Part shown: piece by piece, positions 8,675 through 17,477 of the stretch
Layout of the letters: each line of letters starts with the position of its first letter
How positions within the stretch are numbered: the first letter of the stretch is position 1
Source of the DNA: Sphingomonas sp. TDK1
Lineage (GTDB): Bacteria; Pseudomonadota; Alphaproteobacteria; Sphingomonadales; Sphingomonadaceae
Assembly (NCBI RefSeq): GCF_001650735.1
Contig: NZ_LXVY01000048.1
Coordinates: 1-64,000, forward strand
Length of the DNA: 64,000 nucleotides
Direction of reading: 5' to 3'
Translations under genes and position numbers: made by a program
Notes under the pieces: generated by a model
Seen by the model: the letters and a program-made list of their open reading frames with translations, nothing else
Told to the model about the DNA's origin: nothing
Database searches by the model: none

Positions 8675-8880
8675 GCCCGAGCTGGCGCAAGCCTGCCGGC
8701 GCGCTGGCGATCGTCGCGCTGATCCTGGTGTGGGTGGTGCTGGTCGCAAGCTTTTCGGGGCAGATCGGGCGCCTGCCGATCCTGGTGCAAACCTTGGTGT
8801 ATCTGGCGCTGGGGATCGTGTGGATCCTGCCGCTCAAGCCGCTGCTGCGCTGGATGGAGACGGGGCGCTGGCGCCGATGA
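8671..8880 (+). CDS. Small membrane protein, DUF2842-like
   Basis: A 69-residue protein with two hydrophobic helices (about residues 9-30 and 37-56) and short basic ends. It overlaps the cyclo-ligase stop as ATGA and so is translationally coupled to it. Size, two-helix layout and this neighbourhood fit the alphaproteobacterial DUF2842 family; the function is unknown. In the 190 bases after it, up to the M28 peptidase, I see no gene or clear signal. Confidence 0.75.
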   Translation: MSPSWRKPAGALAIVALILVWVVLVASFSGQIGRLPILVQTLVYLALGIVWILPLKPLLRWMETGRWRR

Positions 8881-9070
8881 GCCAGCGCGCCTTTCTCCGA
8901 ATAAAAAGAGGTATTTCTTAACCTTCTAAAGCGCTTGCTGGATGAATGGCTCCAACGATGATCGACTGATCACGTTCTGGTACGACATCCACTGCCCACG
9001 CACTTTGCAGCTGAATGAGAACGACGACATTCTGACTGGTGGTTGATTGCACTAATGGCGCTCAAGCGAA

Positions 9071-10738
9071 TCACCTTGCCGCCCCGTTTCGCTCCCGAAT
9101 CGCCTTGAACTCGGATCCCGCCTTCCACGTCGGCCAGGCCGACTCATTCGCCAGTTCCGCACCGATCGTGCCGATCAGATCGATATCCTGCACCGCGCCG
9201 GCGAGGTTCCAGTCCGGCCCCCAGGCGTCGCACGCCTGATGATAGCACTGGCCGGTATAGGCATCGATCCAAGCCTGTCCGGCCGCGACGCCGCCCTGCT
9301 TCAGGTCCGACGCACCCGCGATGCCCATCAGCAGCAGCGTCGGCACGCCCTGCTTGGCAAAGGAGAAATGGTCCGCGCGGTAGAACAGGCCGCGCTCGGG
9401 CAGCCCCTCCGGCGTTACCCGACGGCCCTGCGTCGCGGCGACGCGCCCCATGTCGTCCTCCAGCGTGTTCTGGCCCTTGCCGACTAGCACCACGTCGTTG
9501 GCGAGGCCCGCCGTCTGCAGGATATCGATGGTGAGGTTCACGACCGTCTTGGCCATCGGTACCACCGGATGCTGGGTATAATAAAGCGAGCCCAGCAATC
9601 CGCGTTCCTCGGCCGTCCAGGCCGCGAAGACGATGCTGCGCTTGGGCGGCGGGGCAGCCTTCAGCGCGCGGGCGATCTCCAGCAGGCCGGCGATGCCGAG
9701 CGCATCGTCATTGGCGCCCGCACGGTAGATGCGCCCCTTCGCATCGGGCTTCCCGACGCCGTACGCGTCCCAGTGCGCGCCGAACATCACCGCTTCGTCG
9801 GGCCGTTCGCTGCCGGGGATCTTGGCGAGGACATTGTAGCTGTCGACCTGCTCGGCCGTCACCGGAACGTCGGCGGTGAAGCGGACGCCTTCGAGCGGCA
9901 CCGGCCGGAAGCTTGCCTTGCGCGCTTCGATCCGCAGCTTGGCCAGATTGAGTCCGGCGGCGGCGAACAGCCGCGTGGCAGCCCCGCCCTCCAGCCAGCC
10001 CTGCAGCGCCACGCTCGTCAGGTCCTCGGGCTTGCGGACGATGTCGTAATTCTCGCCGCCGCTGCTCACCACGACGTTCCAGCCATAGCCGGCACCGGGC
10101 GTATCATGGACGATCAGCGCGCCTACGGCGCCGCGCCGCGCCGCTTCTTCGAACTTGTAGGTCCATCGCCCATAATAGGTCATCGTCCGGCCGCCGAACC
10201 TGCCGGCGACGGCCTCACCCTTTGCTGCCGCGAAATCCGGATCGTTGACGAGGAACACCGCGACCTTGCCCTTCAGGTCCAGCCCCTTGAAATCGTCCCA
10301 CTGCCGCTCAGGTGCTGTGACGCCATAGCCGACAAACACCACCGGCGCGTTGGTGATTCGCGCCGCAGCGTCGGGGCGAATCGTGGACACGTAAAGATCC
10401 TTGGACTGCTCGACCGGGATCGCGCCTTTCGGGCCGTCAAACTGCAGGGTCTGCGGCATACCAAGGCGGGTGTGCAGCAGCGGGACCTTCTGAAGCCACT
10501 GGCCGTCCGGACCGGCAGGCTCCAGCCCCAGCGCCTCGAAGCGCGCGACCAGATAGCCGAGCGTGCGGTCCTCCCCGCGGGTGCCGGGCGCGCGGCCCTC
10601 GAACGAATCGGAGGCGAGCGTGCGAACGGTCTGCTCGATTCGCGCCGGGTCGGCAGCGATCTGGGCCGAGGCGGGAAAGGCGGTGGTGGCGAGGAGAAGT
10701 GCGGAAAGCGCGAGCGCGCGAGCAGAAGTGCGGATCAT
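9071..10738 (-). CDS. M28-family zinc aminopeptidase, secreted
   Basis: A 555-residue exported peptidase. Residues 1-25 are a Sec signal ending ASAQ. A protease-associated (PA) insert lies roughly at 120-270. The zinc ligands of the M28 catalytic domain are visible: His in GAHWDAYG, Asp in AGANDDALGIA, Glu pair in WTAEERGLLGS and the late His in YRADHFSFA. Such enzymes release N-terminal residues from peptides in the periplasm or outside the cell. The gene stands alone, facing DUF2842, with tRNA-Asp genes upstream on the same strand. Confidence 0.9.
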   Translation of the reverse strand: MIRTSARALALSALLLATTAFPASAQIAADPARIEQTVRTLASDSFEGRAPGTRGEDRTLGYLVARFEALGLEPAGPDGQWLQKVPLLHTRLGMPQTLQFDGPKGAIPVEQSKDLYVSTIRPDAAARITNAPVVFVGYGVTAPERQWDDFKGLDLKGKVAVFLVNDPDFAAAKGEAVAGRFGGRTMTYYGRWTYKFEEAARRGAVGALIVHDTPGAGYGWNVVVSSGGENYDIVRKPEDLTSVALQGWLEGGAATRLFAAAGLNLAKLRIEARKASFRPVPLEGVRFTADVPVTAEQVDSYNVLAKIPGSERPDEAVMFGAHWDAYGVGKPDAKGRIYRAGANDDALGIAGLLEIARALKAAPPPKRSIVFAAWTAEERGLLGSLYYTQHPVVPMAKTVVNLTIDILQTAGLANDVVLVGKGQNTLEDDMGRVAATQGRRVTPEGLPERGLFYRADHFSFAKQGVPTLLLMGIAGASDLKQGGVAAGQAWIDAYTGQCYHQACDAWGPDWNLAGAVQDIDLIGTIGAELANESAWPTWKAGSEFKAIRERNGAAR

Positions 10739-10821
10739 CGCAGCGGCTTAGCGCAAATATTGGTGAGGCTGCAAAGGCCAAGGCCAGCGGGCATTCCCTC
10801 GTTTCGGGGACATGCACCGCG

Positions 10822-10898
<77 letters not shown>

Positions 10899-10968
10899 TT
10901 GAAACCAAGCGAGGAAATCTTGGACGGCCAATCGCCGCCGGATTCCATCTGGAGTCCCGCAAGGCGAG

Positions 10969-11045
<77 letters not shown>

Positions 11046-11091
11046 TTGAGCCAAGCGAGGAGGCGGGACCTAGCCGCGTGTTTTCGGGCTG

Positions 11092-12333
11092 TCAACCGGA
11101 TTGATCGAGGTTCGCGCGACGACGCGAACGATTGTCCGTCGGATCGCGCACCAACGTCCCCTGCTCGAACAGGAATCCGGCGATGTCCGGCTTGCCGGCG
11201 GCGTTAAGCACGGTCTGGATGATGATCAGCAGCGGCACCGCCAGCAGCGCGCCGGTGGTACCCCAGACCCAGCCCCAGAAGCTGAGCGAAATCAGGATCA
11301 TGATCGGGTTGATGGTGAGCCGGTGGCCGACGATCAGCGGGGTAACGACGTTCGCCTCGACGAGGTGGGCAGCGATCATGATCGCCGGCGGCACCATCGC
11401 CGTGCCGATATCGGCATAGGACATCAGCCCACCGACCGCGAGCAACAGCGCGGCGATCACCGGGCCGATATACGGGATATAGTTGAGCAGCGCGACGAGG
11501 CCGCCCCACATCAGCGGCGTCGGCATGCCCATCAGCCACAATGCGCCCGCGACGATCAGGCCGAGGGTGAAGTTGATCAGCGTGATCGTGCCCAGATAGG
11601 CGGAAGTATCGTCCACCACGTCCTGGATCACCCGCGCCGTCGCCATTGCCCCGCCGAAGCTGGAGCGGCTGGTGATCGCGCGGCGGCGCAGCCGGGTCCA
11701 GCCGGAAAGGAAGAAGTAGATGACGAGAATCGCGAAAAACATCTCGATGAGCGCCGAAGGAGCTGAGGTGGTGAACAGGTCCATCAGCGACGTCGGCGGC
11801 TGGGCGGCTTGCACAACCGGCTGGCGCACGGGCGCCGAGGCGAAGTTGTTCAGCGTCTTGTTCACGAACCGTTCGAGGTTCGAATAGAAGCGGATCAGCG
11901 GTTCCAGATTATGCTGAATCTTGGGAATGCTCTCCGGCAACCGCCGGATCCACTGCCAGGCCGGCACGACGATCGAAGCAAGCGCGACGTTCGCCGCGGT
12001 GAGGAACAGCAGCACGCAGATGAACGCCGCGATCGGCGCGGGCAACCGGTGCCGCTCCAGCCATTCGAGCAGCGGCACCAGCGCGATCGCGATGACGAGC
12101 GATGCGGTCACCGGCAGGAAAAAGCGGGCGCCCGCCTGCAGCGCGAAAGGCAGCGCAAGCACCAGTCCCATGCCGGCAATCAGCACCATCGCGGCCATCA
12201 GCCGATCGCGGCGCAGGCTGGGTTCCGGTTCTTCGCCCTCCCATTGCTCGGGCAGATCGCCGGCCAGCAGCGGGTCGGGAAGGTCCCCATCCCCATCTCT
12301 ATCACCGCCCATCAAGCCCGTACGCTGGTCCAC
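11092..12333 (-). CDS. AI-2E family membrane permease
   Basis: A 413-residue polytopic membrane protein with a charged, acidic N-terminus (about 45 residues) followed by paired hydrophobic helices, a periplasmic segment near residues 115-175 and a C-terminal group of helices including LNYIPYIGPVIAALLL, a hallmark of the family. Members export small molecules or ions; few have tested substrates and the autoinducer name should not be taken literally. The GTG start at 12333 has AAGGGA seven bases upstream; the open frame continues far upstream across glpK on the other strand but that part is not coding. Confidence 0.87.
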   Translation of the reverse strand: MDQRTGLMGGDRDGDGDLPDPLLAGDLPEQWEGEEPEPSLRRDRLMAAMVLIAGMGLVLALPFALQAGARFFLPVTASLVIAIALVPLLEWLERHRLPAPIAAFICVLLFLTAANVALASIVVPAWQWIRRLPESIPKIQHNLEPLIRFYSNLERFVNKTLNNFASAPVRQPVVQAAQPPTSLMDLFTTSAPSALIEMFFAILVIYFFLSGWTRLRRRAITSRSSFGGAMATARVIQDVVDDTSAYLGTITLINFTLGLIVAGALWLMGMPTPLMWGGLVALLNYIPYIGPVIAALLLAVGGLMSYADIGTAMVPPAIMIAAHLVEANVVTPLIVGHRLTINPIMILISLSFWGWVWGTTGALLAVPLLIIIQTVLNAAGKPDIAGFLFEQGTLVRDPTDNRSRRRANLDQSG

Positions 12334-12441
12334 GCGAAATCCCTTTCTGGTACAGTGTAGAGACGCGAGCATGTCGCGGCAATGCGCGGCCCTAACACGG
12401 CGCAATTGCGGCGACATCTGTTGCCAGCTAGCCTCATTCTC

Positions 12442-13908
12442 ATGGCCGAATTGCTTCTGGTGATCGACGAGGGAACCACCTCGACCCGAGCGATGCTCTT
12501 CACGCCATCCGGCCAATGCGTTGCAAGCAGATCTGCAGAACTGACCCGGCACTATCCGGGACCCGGCCTGGTCGAGCATGATGCAGGCGAGATCTGGCGG
12601 CAGAGCCATGCCTGCGCTGCGGCGATGGTCAATCTGGCGGGCGGCCCCAAGCGAATCGCGGCGATCGGCATCACCAACCAGCGCGAGACGGTGGTATTCT
12701 GGGACAAGGCGACCGGCGAACCATTGGCCCCCGCGATCAGCTGGCAGGATCGCCGTACGGCCCCCTTGTGCCTGAAGCTGCGCGAAGCGGGCGAGGAACC
12801 CGGCATCCAGGCGCGTACCGGCCTGCTGCTCGATCCCTATTTTTCCGGCACCAAGATCGCCTGGGCGATGGAGAACTGGCCACAGCTCAAGGCCGCGGGT
12901 GACCGTCTGGCGATCGGCACGGTGGAGAGCTGGCTGGTGTGGAAGCTCACCGACGGACTGCACATCACCGATGCCACCAACGCCTCCCGCACGCTGCTGA
13001 TGGGATTGGGCAGCGGCGGCTGGAGCGACGGCCTTGTCGACCAGTTTGAAGCGCCGCGCGCCGCGCTGCCGGAAATCGTCGATTGCGCCGGGCGTTTCGG
13101 GATGACGCGCATATTCGGCGGCGCGATCCCGATCTGCGGCCTGGCGGGCGACCAGCAATCGGCGACGATCGGCCAGGCCTGCTTTACCCCGGGCGACACG
13201 AAGGCGACCTTCGGCACGGGTGCCTTCGTGCTGACCAACGCCGGCACGCTGCAACCGCGCTCGCGGCATCGGCTGCTGGCCACCGTGCTATGGCAGCTCG
13301 GCGGACGGCGGACCTATGCGCTGGAAGGATCGGTCTTCGTTGCCGGCAGCCTGGTGCAGTGGCTGCGCGATTCGCTGCAGCTGATCGCCAGCGCCCCCGA
13401 GACCGAGACGCTGGCGCGCTCGGTGCCGGACAATGGCGGCGTCTATTGCGTGCCGGCACTGACCGGCTTGGGTGCGCCCTGGTGGGAGCCGGAGGCGCGC
13501 GCCGCAATCTCCGGTCTCAGCTTCTCGGTCGGACGGGCGCATATCGTGCGCGCGGCGCTGGAAGCGATGGCGCATCAGAGCCATGATCTCGAGACCGCCT
13601 TCGCCGCGGACGGCGCGCAATGGGCTCGGTTGCGGATCGACGGCGGCATGGTGGCCAACGACTGGATCGCGCAAGACCTTGCCGACGTGCTCGCCCTCCC
13701 TGTCGACCGCCCGGATTTCGCCGAAACGACGGCGCTGGGCGCGGCGATGCTCGCAGGCTTGGGCTGCGGCATGTTCAACAGCCTGGACGATGCGGTGATG
13801 ATGCGCGGCACCACACGCACCTTCGAACCGCAGATGGAAGCGGAGGTGCGGACCGCGCGCCTCGCGAGCTGGCACGATGCGATCCGACGCGTGGTTGCCG
13901 GCGACTGA
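12442..13908 (+). CDS. glpK: Glycerol kinase
   Basis: Phosphorylates glycerol with ATP to glycerol 3-phosphate. The 488-residue FGGY kinase shows DEGTTSTRAMLF at the N-terminus, TNQRET near residue 80, the hinge signature GDQQSATIGQ near 235 and FGTGAF near 260. Divergent from the AI-2E permease. No glpD or glpF is adjacent, so the substrate call rests on protein motifs alone. The ATG at 12442 gives the usual GlpK N-terminus. Confidence 0.92.
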   Translation: MAELLLVIDEGTTSTRAMLFTPSGQCVASRSAELTRHYPGPGLVEHDAGEIWRQSHACAAAMVNLAGGPKRIAAIGITNQRETVVFWDKATGEPLAPAISWQDRRTAPLCLKLREAGEEPGIQARTGLLLDPYFSGTKIAWAMENWPQLKAAGDRLAIGTVESWLVWKLTDGLHITDATNASRTLLMGLGSGGWSDGLVDQFEAPRAALPEIVDCAGRFGMTRIFGGAIPICGLAGDQQSATIGQACFTPGDTKATFGTGAFVLTNAGTLQPRSRHRLLATVLWQLGGRRTYALEGSVFVAGSLVQWLRDSLQLIASAPETETLARSVPDNGGVYCVPALTGLGAPWWEPEARAAISGLSFSVGRAHIVRAALEAMAHQSHDLETAFAADGAQWARLRIDGGMVANDWIAQDLADVLALPVDRPDFAETTALGAAMLAGLGCGMFNSLDDAVMMRGTTRTFEPQMEAEVRTARLASWHDAIRRVVAGD

Positions 13909-13919
13909 ACGCTCGGCTC

Positions 13920-14654
13920 ATGCGCATCGCTGCCGTCCAATGCCCCCCGCTGTTCGACGATGCCGAACGCGCGATCGCCACCATCGTCGATCGGCTGCGC
14001 TGGGCTGCGGCAGAGGGAGTCGGGCTGGTGCTGTTCCCCGAAGCCTGGCTGCTCGGACATTCCTATGACGCCGCGGTGATCCGGGCGCGGGCTTTGGAAG
14101 CACCGCGCGCCTTGGCCCTTCTGCGTGCCCAGGTGCGGGATCTACGCCCCACGTTGGTGATCGGCGCGTTCGAAAGCGTGGGCCGCCGCCTGTTCAACCA
14201 TGCCCTGGTGATCGAGCGCGGGCAGATCATCGGGCGCTATGCCAAGGCGCATCCCAACGAACCGTCCATCACGCCCGGCACCGCCTTCCCCGTGTTTTCC
14301 ACAGCCGGCATGCGCTACGGGATCAACATCTGCAATGACGCCAACCATCCGGACGCCGCGGCGCGGCTGGCCGAGCAAGGCGCGGCACTCCTCCTGTATC
14401 CGCTAAACAACCTGCTCCGATCGCAGACCGCCGATCGCTGGCGGGAAAAGAGCCTGGCGAATCTCGTTGCCCGCGCGCGGCAGACCGGGTGCTGGGTCGC
14501 GTCCGCCGATGTGACCGGAACGGTCGCGGACCACCGAAGCTATGGATGTACCGCCATCGTATCACCGAGCGGCGACGTCGTTGCCCGCATGCCGGAATGG
14601 GAGGAGGGCGGCATCATCGCGGACTTGGCAACGGCGCAAGCGGCAAGGACGTGA
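13920..14654 (+). CDS. Carbon-nitrogen hydrolase (nitrilase superfamily)
   Basis: A 244-residue amidohydrolase with the catalytic Glu-Lys-Cys set: Glu in LFPEAW near residue 41, Lys in YAKAHP near 112 and Cys in NICNDANHPDAA near 143. It starts 11 bases after glpK, so it is probably co-transcribed with it. Substrate unknown; small members of the family hydrolyse omega-amides, carbamoyl compounds or deaminated glutathione. The C-terminus ends normally at the edge of the accessory island. Confidence 0.88.
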   Translation: MRIAAVQCPPLFDDAERAIATIVDRLRWAAAEGVGLVLFPEAWLLGHSYDAAVIRARALEAPRALALLRAQVRDLRPTLVIGAFESVGRRLFNHALVIERGQIIGRYAKAHPNEPSITPGTAFPVFSTAGMRYGINICNDANHPDAAARLAEQGAALLLYPLNNLLRSQTADRWREKSLANLVARARQTGCWVASADVTGTVADHRSYGCTAIVSPSGDVVARMPEWEEGGIIADLATAQAART

Positions 14655-14774
14655 CGGTTTGCGCTTGCTGGCAAACCCCAAAGAAGAACAAACGACGTTT
14701 CAAGGTACGCGGGAAGGTTGCGCTTGTCGGCAGACGTTCATGGGCTGGTTGCGGATAGCGGGTACCAATCCCCA

Positions 14775-15248
14775 ATGATCGATACCTATCATGGCACTGC
14801 CCGTCTGCTCGATTTCTTGCCTGACGTCGCGCTGCCCCCCGTTTCGCTCTCCGACCTCACCGGCGATACAAGCAAGGGCGGGATTGGCGCCTCTTGGTCG
14901 GGGTTGTCACGTCGCGTAGCCGAAGCTTGGGTCGGCCCCGCAAGGGACCTAAGCTGCGGGCAATGCCGTATGCTTGTAGGACAACGCCTCGGATTGCGGT
15001 GGCTAGCGCTTCCTGTAGCGACCTTCGCCGCAAGGTACCCGCAGGCTGAATGCGACCTCTACCCGGGAGATTTGACCGTAAGCGCGCTGTTGGCTTGGCG
15101 TGATCTCGTCGTCTTCGCGCCGGATGCGACCCGTGTCATGCTCAAATGCGATTTCGGGTGGCTGCGCAATCAGGCGCAAGAGGATGTGTCTGCTGGCAGC
15201 ATCCTCGCGCATGCGGTTCAAGCCCTGGATGGCGCGGCGCGTGCGTAG
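14775..15248 (+). CDS. Protein resembling CDI immunity proteins (CdiI_3-like)
   Basis: A 157-residue protein without signal peptide. Its layout matches my recollection of a contact-dependent growth inhibition immunity family: an N-terminal SLSDLTG segment, a variable middle, then LSCGQCRMLVGQRLGLRWL (compare DLRxLIGQxIGLxxL in the family), ALPVATFAARYP and DLYPGDL. The YPGDL motif near residue 109 is the strongest anchor. No CdiA/CdiB toxin or other polymorphic toxin is visible in the window, so it would be an orphan immunity gene. The ATG at 14775 is the most likely start; an upstream frame opens at 14718. Confidence 0.55.
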   Translation: MIDTYHGTARLLDFLPDVALPPVSLSDLTGDTSKGGIGASWSGLSRRVAEAWVGPARDLSCGQCRMLVGQRLGLRWLALPVATFAARYPQAECDLYPGDLTVSALLAWRDLVVFAPDATRVMLKCDFGWLRNQAQEDVSAGSILAHAVQALDGAARA

Positions 15249-15540
15249 TTGTCCGCTGGCGCGGCCGGAAGCAGGCTGGCACCGCTCTTCCCGAACGAAG
15301 GGGGAGCTTCGACTACCCCGTTGCATCGAACGGCCGAGAATATGTGAGGATCGGACAGTGTGCTTTAGGCTCCACCTCAGACGACAATATGTTGAATTAG
15401 CACCTCCAACGTATCAATCTTTTTCATCGGCGGATCCTTCTATCTCCAGATAATGGCAGGCATCATCGGTTGATAACCGTTGGCTAAGTGAAATTCCGTG
15501 GTAACATCTGCCCCAGCGCATCTTTTCGAAGGACATCCCT
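15249..15540. other. Non-coding stretch within the accessory island
   Basis: These 292 bases between the CdiI-like gene and the interrupted gene have lower GC than the flanking backbone. No open frame with a credible start is present. A possible promoter (TTGGCT and TAACAT about 16 bases apart) lies shortly before the interrupted gene at 15541, but it is weak evidence. Confidence 0.4.
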
Positions 15541-15714
15541 ATGATAACGGTCCTCACGAATCTATTGTTTCCTATCATACCTCTCGAAGATTATCCGCAT
15601 TGGGATATTGCAGGAATGACCCCGAGCCGACCTGCAATCAGCTATTACGAGCAAGGTAAACTGAACCGCGCCGGGTTTGCCGGAGGCTCCAACTCCTGAG
15701 AAGGTGGAGCCAGT

Positions 15715-16041
15715 ATGAGCAAGACGACGAACAAATTTGCGCCCGAGGTCCGCGAGCGCGCGGTGCGTATGGTGCTGGATCACGAGGCCGATCATCCGTC
15801 ACGCTGGGCTGCTATCGTTTCGATCTCGGAGAAGATCGGCTGCGTTCCGCAGACGTTGTTTGAGTGGGTGAAGAAGGCCGAGGTCGATAGCGGTAGGCGT
15901 GCCGGTGTCCCGACCGAGGTCGCCGACAAGGTGAAGGCGCTGGAGCGCGAAGTCCGCGAGCTGCGGCAGGCCAACGAGATTCTCCGCAAGGCGTCGGCAT
16001 ATTTTGCCCAGGCGGAGCTCGACCGCCCGTTCCGGCGATGA
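15715..16041 (+). CDS. IS3-family transposase OrfA
   Basis: A 108-residue DNA-binding protein: helix-turn-helix at about residues 9-60 (FAPEVRERAVRMVL through PQTLFEWVKKAE) and a leucine-zipper-like helix near 75-98 (KALEREVRELRQANEIL). Its stop overlaps the OrfB start as ATGA. No A-rich slippery run is seen near the overlap, so coupling or a frameshift at a less typical site would be needed to make the OrfAB fusion. Confidence 0.95.
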   Translation: MSKTTNKFAPEVRERAVRMVLDHEADHPSRWAAIVSISEKIGCVPQTLFEWVKKAEVDSGRRAGVPTEVADKVKALEREVRELRQANEILRKASAYFAQAELDRPFRR

Positions 16042-16943
16042 TCGCGTTTATCGATGATCACCGCGATGCTTATGGGGTCGAGCCGATCTGCCGCGTCCTG
16101 CCGATCGCCCCATCCACCTATCACGAGCGCGTCGCGCAGCGACGGGACATGACACGTCTGTCGACACGGACGCAGCAGGATGTCGCCCTGAAGCCTGAGA
16201 TCGCACGCGTGTTTGCCGAGAATTTCGCGGTCTACGGCGTGCGCAAGGTCTGGCGGCAGATGATGCGGGAGGGCTTCCCGATAGCGCGCTGCACCGTGCA
16301 ACGACTGATGCGGGAGATGGGTTTGGCGGGCGTGATCCGGGGCAAGCCTGTTCGCACGACGGTCAGCGACAAGGCTGCGCCGTGCCCGCTCGATCACGTC
16401 AACCGCCGGTTCTACGCGCCAGCGCCGAACATGCTGTGGGTGTCGGATTTCACCTACGTCGCGACCTGGGCGGGGTTCGTCTATGTCGCGTTCGTCATCG
16501 ATACCTACGCCAGGCGGATCGTTGGCTGGCGAGCAAGCAGGACGGCGCATGCCAGCTTCGTTCTCGATGCGCTTGAGCAGGCACTTCATGACCGCCGGCC
16601 GGCCCATCGAGGCGGCCTCATCCATCATAGCGACCGCGGGTCGCAATACGTGTCCATCAAGTACACCGAGCGCCTCGCCGAAGCCGGTATCGAGCCATCG
16701 GTTGGCAGCGTCGGAGACAGTTACGACAACGCTTTAGCCGAGACCATCAACGGTCTCTACAAGGCCGAGGTGATCCACAGGCGTGGACCGTGGCGCAGTT
16801 TCGAAGCCGTCGAATATGCCACGCTCGAATGGGTCGACTGGTTCAACCATCGTCGGCTGCTGGAGCCGATTGGCAACATCCCGCCTGCCGAAGCCGAAGA
16901 GCAATATTATGCTGCCGCAAGAAACCTCGATATGGCAGTGTGA
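16038..16943 (+). CDS. IS3-family transposase OrfB (DDE catalytic subunit)
   Basis: A 301-residue integrase-core protein. The N-terminal HTH_21-like region precedes the catalytic core, where the three acidic residues are visible: Asp in VSDFTYVA, Asp in HHSDRGSQY and Glu in NALAETINGLYK, with the spacing expected for DD(35)E. The gene is full length, so the IS may be active. Confidence 0.95.
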   Translation: MIAFIDDHRDAYGVEPICRVLPIAPSTYHERVAQRRDMTRLSTRTQQDVALKPEIARVFAENFAVYGVRKVWRQMMREGFPIARCTVQRLMREMGLAGVIRGKPVRTTVSDKAAPCPLDHVNRRFYAPAPNMLWVSDFTYVATWAGFVYVAFVIDTYARRIVGWRASRTAHASFVLDALEQALHDRRPAHRGGLIHHSDRGSQYVSIKYTERLAEAGIEPSVGSVGDSYDNALAETINGLYKAEVIHRRGPWRSFEAVEYATLEWVDWFNHRRLLEPIGNIPPAEAEEQYYAAARNLDMAV

Positions 16944-17477
16944 CTCACAACCCAAGGCCTCCGGCAGACCCGGTGCGGTTCAAACCGCGCTTGGTGATGA
17001 CCTGTAGCGGCACTGAAACTACCGTCCAGGTGAGAGGGTGGACGGCGGTTCAGAAGTGGCCGCAGCCTTCACTTTCGGTGAGATTCGGCACTGTCGTACG
17101 TTCTGGCAATCCCGATCTACTCGGGATCGGGAATCAAACGGCTTTCGAGTTCAAATTTTCGATCAGTGATCCCGTGCTAGCCGCTTTGAGGGAGGGGGCT
17201 CCGCTCGTTGCAACGTACAACCGAACATCATATGATTTCCCCATCGCACCCGCCGCGCTTCGGCAGGAGTTTGCAGACAAGTGTTCCGCCCTGGTCCCGC
17301 CCGGAATGCGCGTCAGCTAACACCAAACGAACGTCCACTCCTGAAGCTCGGCCAAGCAGACCTGAATGGCGAACATTGCCCGCCATACGATGAATCTCGC
17401 GATGCAAGCCGATCCTCTGAAAGCGGACCAACGATACCATTTAGTCCGGAGGGACAGAACCGCGACAAGCCGCGCGG

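Larger units (their letters stand above)
15662..16982 (+). mobile_element. IS3-family insertion sequence, complete
   Basis: A 1321-base element with terminal inverted repeats beginning TGAACCGC and matching in about 25 of 27 positions (left end 15662-15688; right end near 16956-16982). It ends in TG..CA as the family does. It is flanked on both sides by the trinucleotide AAC (15659-15661 and 16983-16985), a 3-bp target duplication. It carries the usual orfA-orfB transposase pair, both intact. Confidence 0.93.
15541..17320 (+). pseudogene. Hypothetical gene interrupted by an IS3-family element
   Basis: The 5' part (15541-15661, starting ATG with GAAGGA seven bases upstream) and the 3' part (16986-17320, ending TAA) belong to one reading frame. 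If the IS (15662-16982) and one copy of the AAC target duplication are removed, the frame runs unbroken for 151 codons. The joined protein reads on through TCSGTETTVQVRGW, a tryptophan- and proline-rich centre and a C-terminus with a single pair of cysteines. I do not recognise its family. Absence of other damage suggests a recent insertion. The 3' part could still be translated from an outward IS signal, but no start is obvious. Confidence 0.75.

Noticed and set aside
12334..13269. N-terminal extension of the AI-2E permease frame
   Set aside because: It would overlap glpK completely on the other strand; the GTG at 12333 has a good ribosome binding site and begins the real protein.
16790..17320. 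Apparent gene crossing the right IS end
   Set aside because: It is a chimera of an out-of-frame stretch of the transposase gene and the 3' part of the interrupted gene; the sequence is better explained as the disrupted 151-codon gene.
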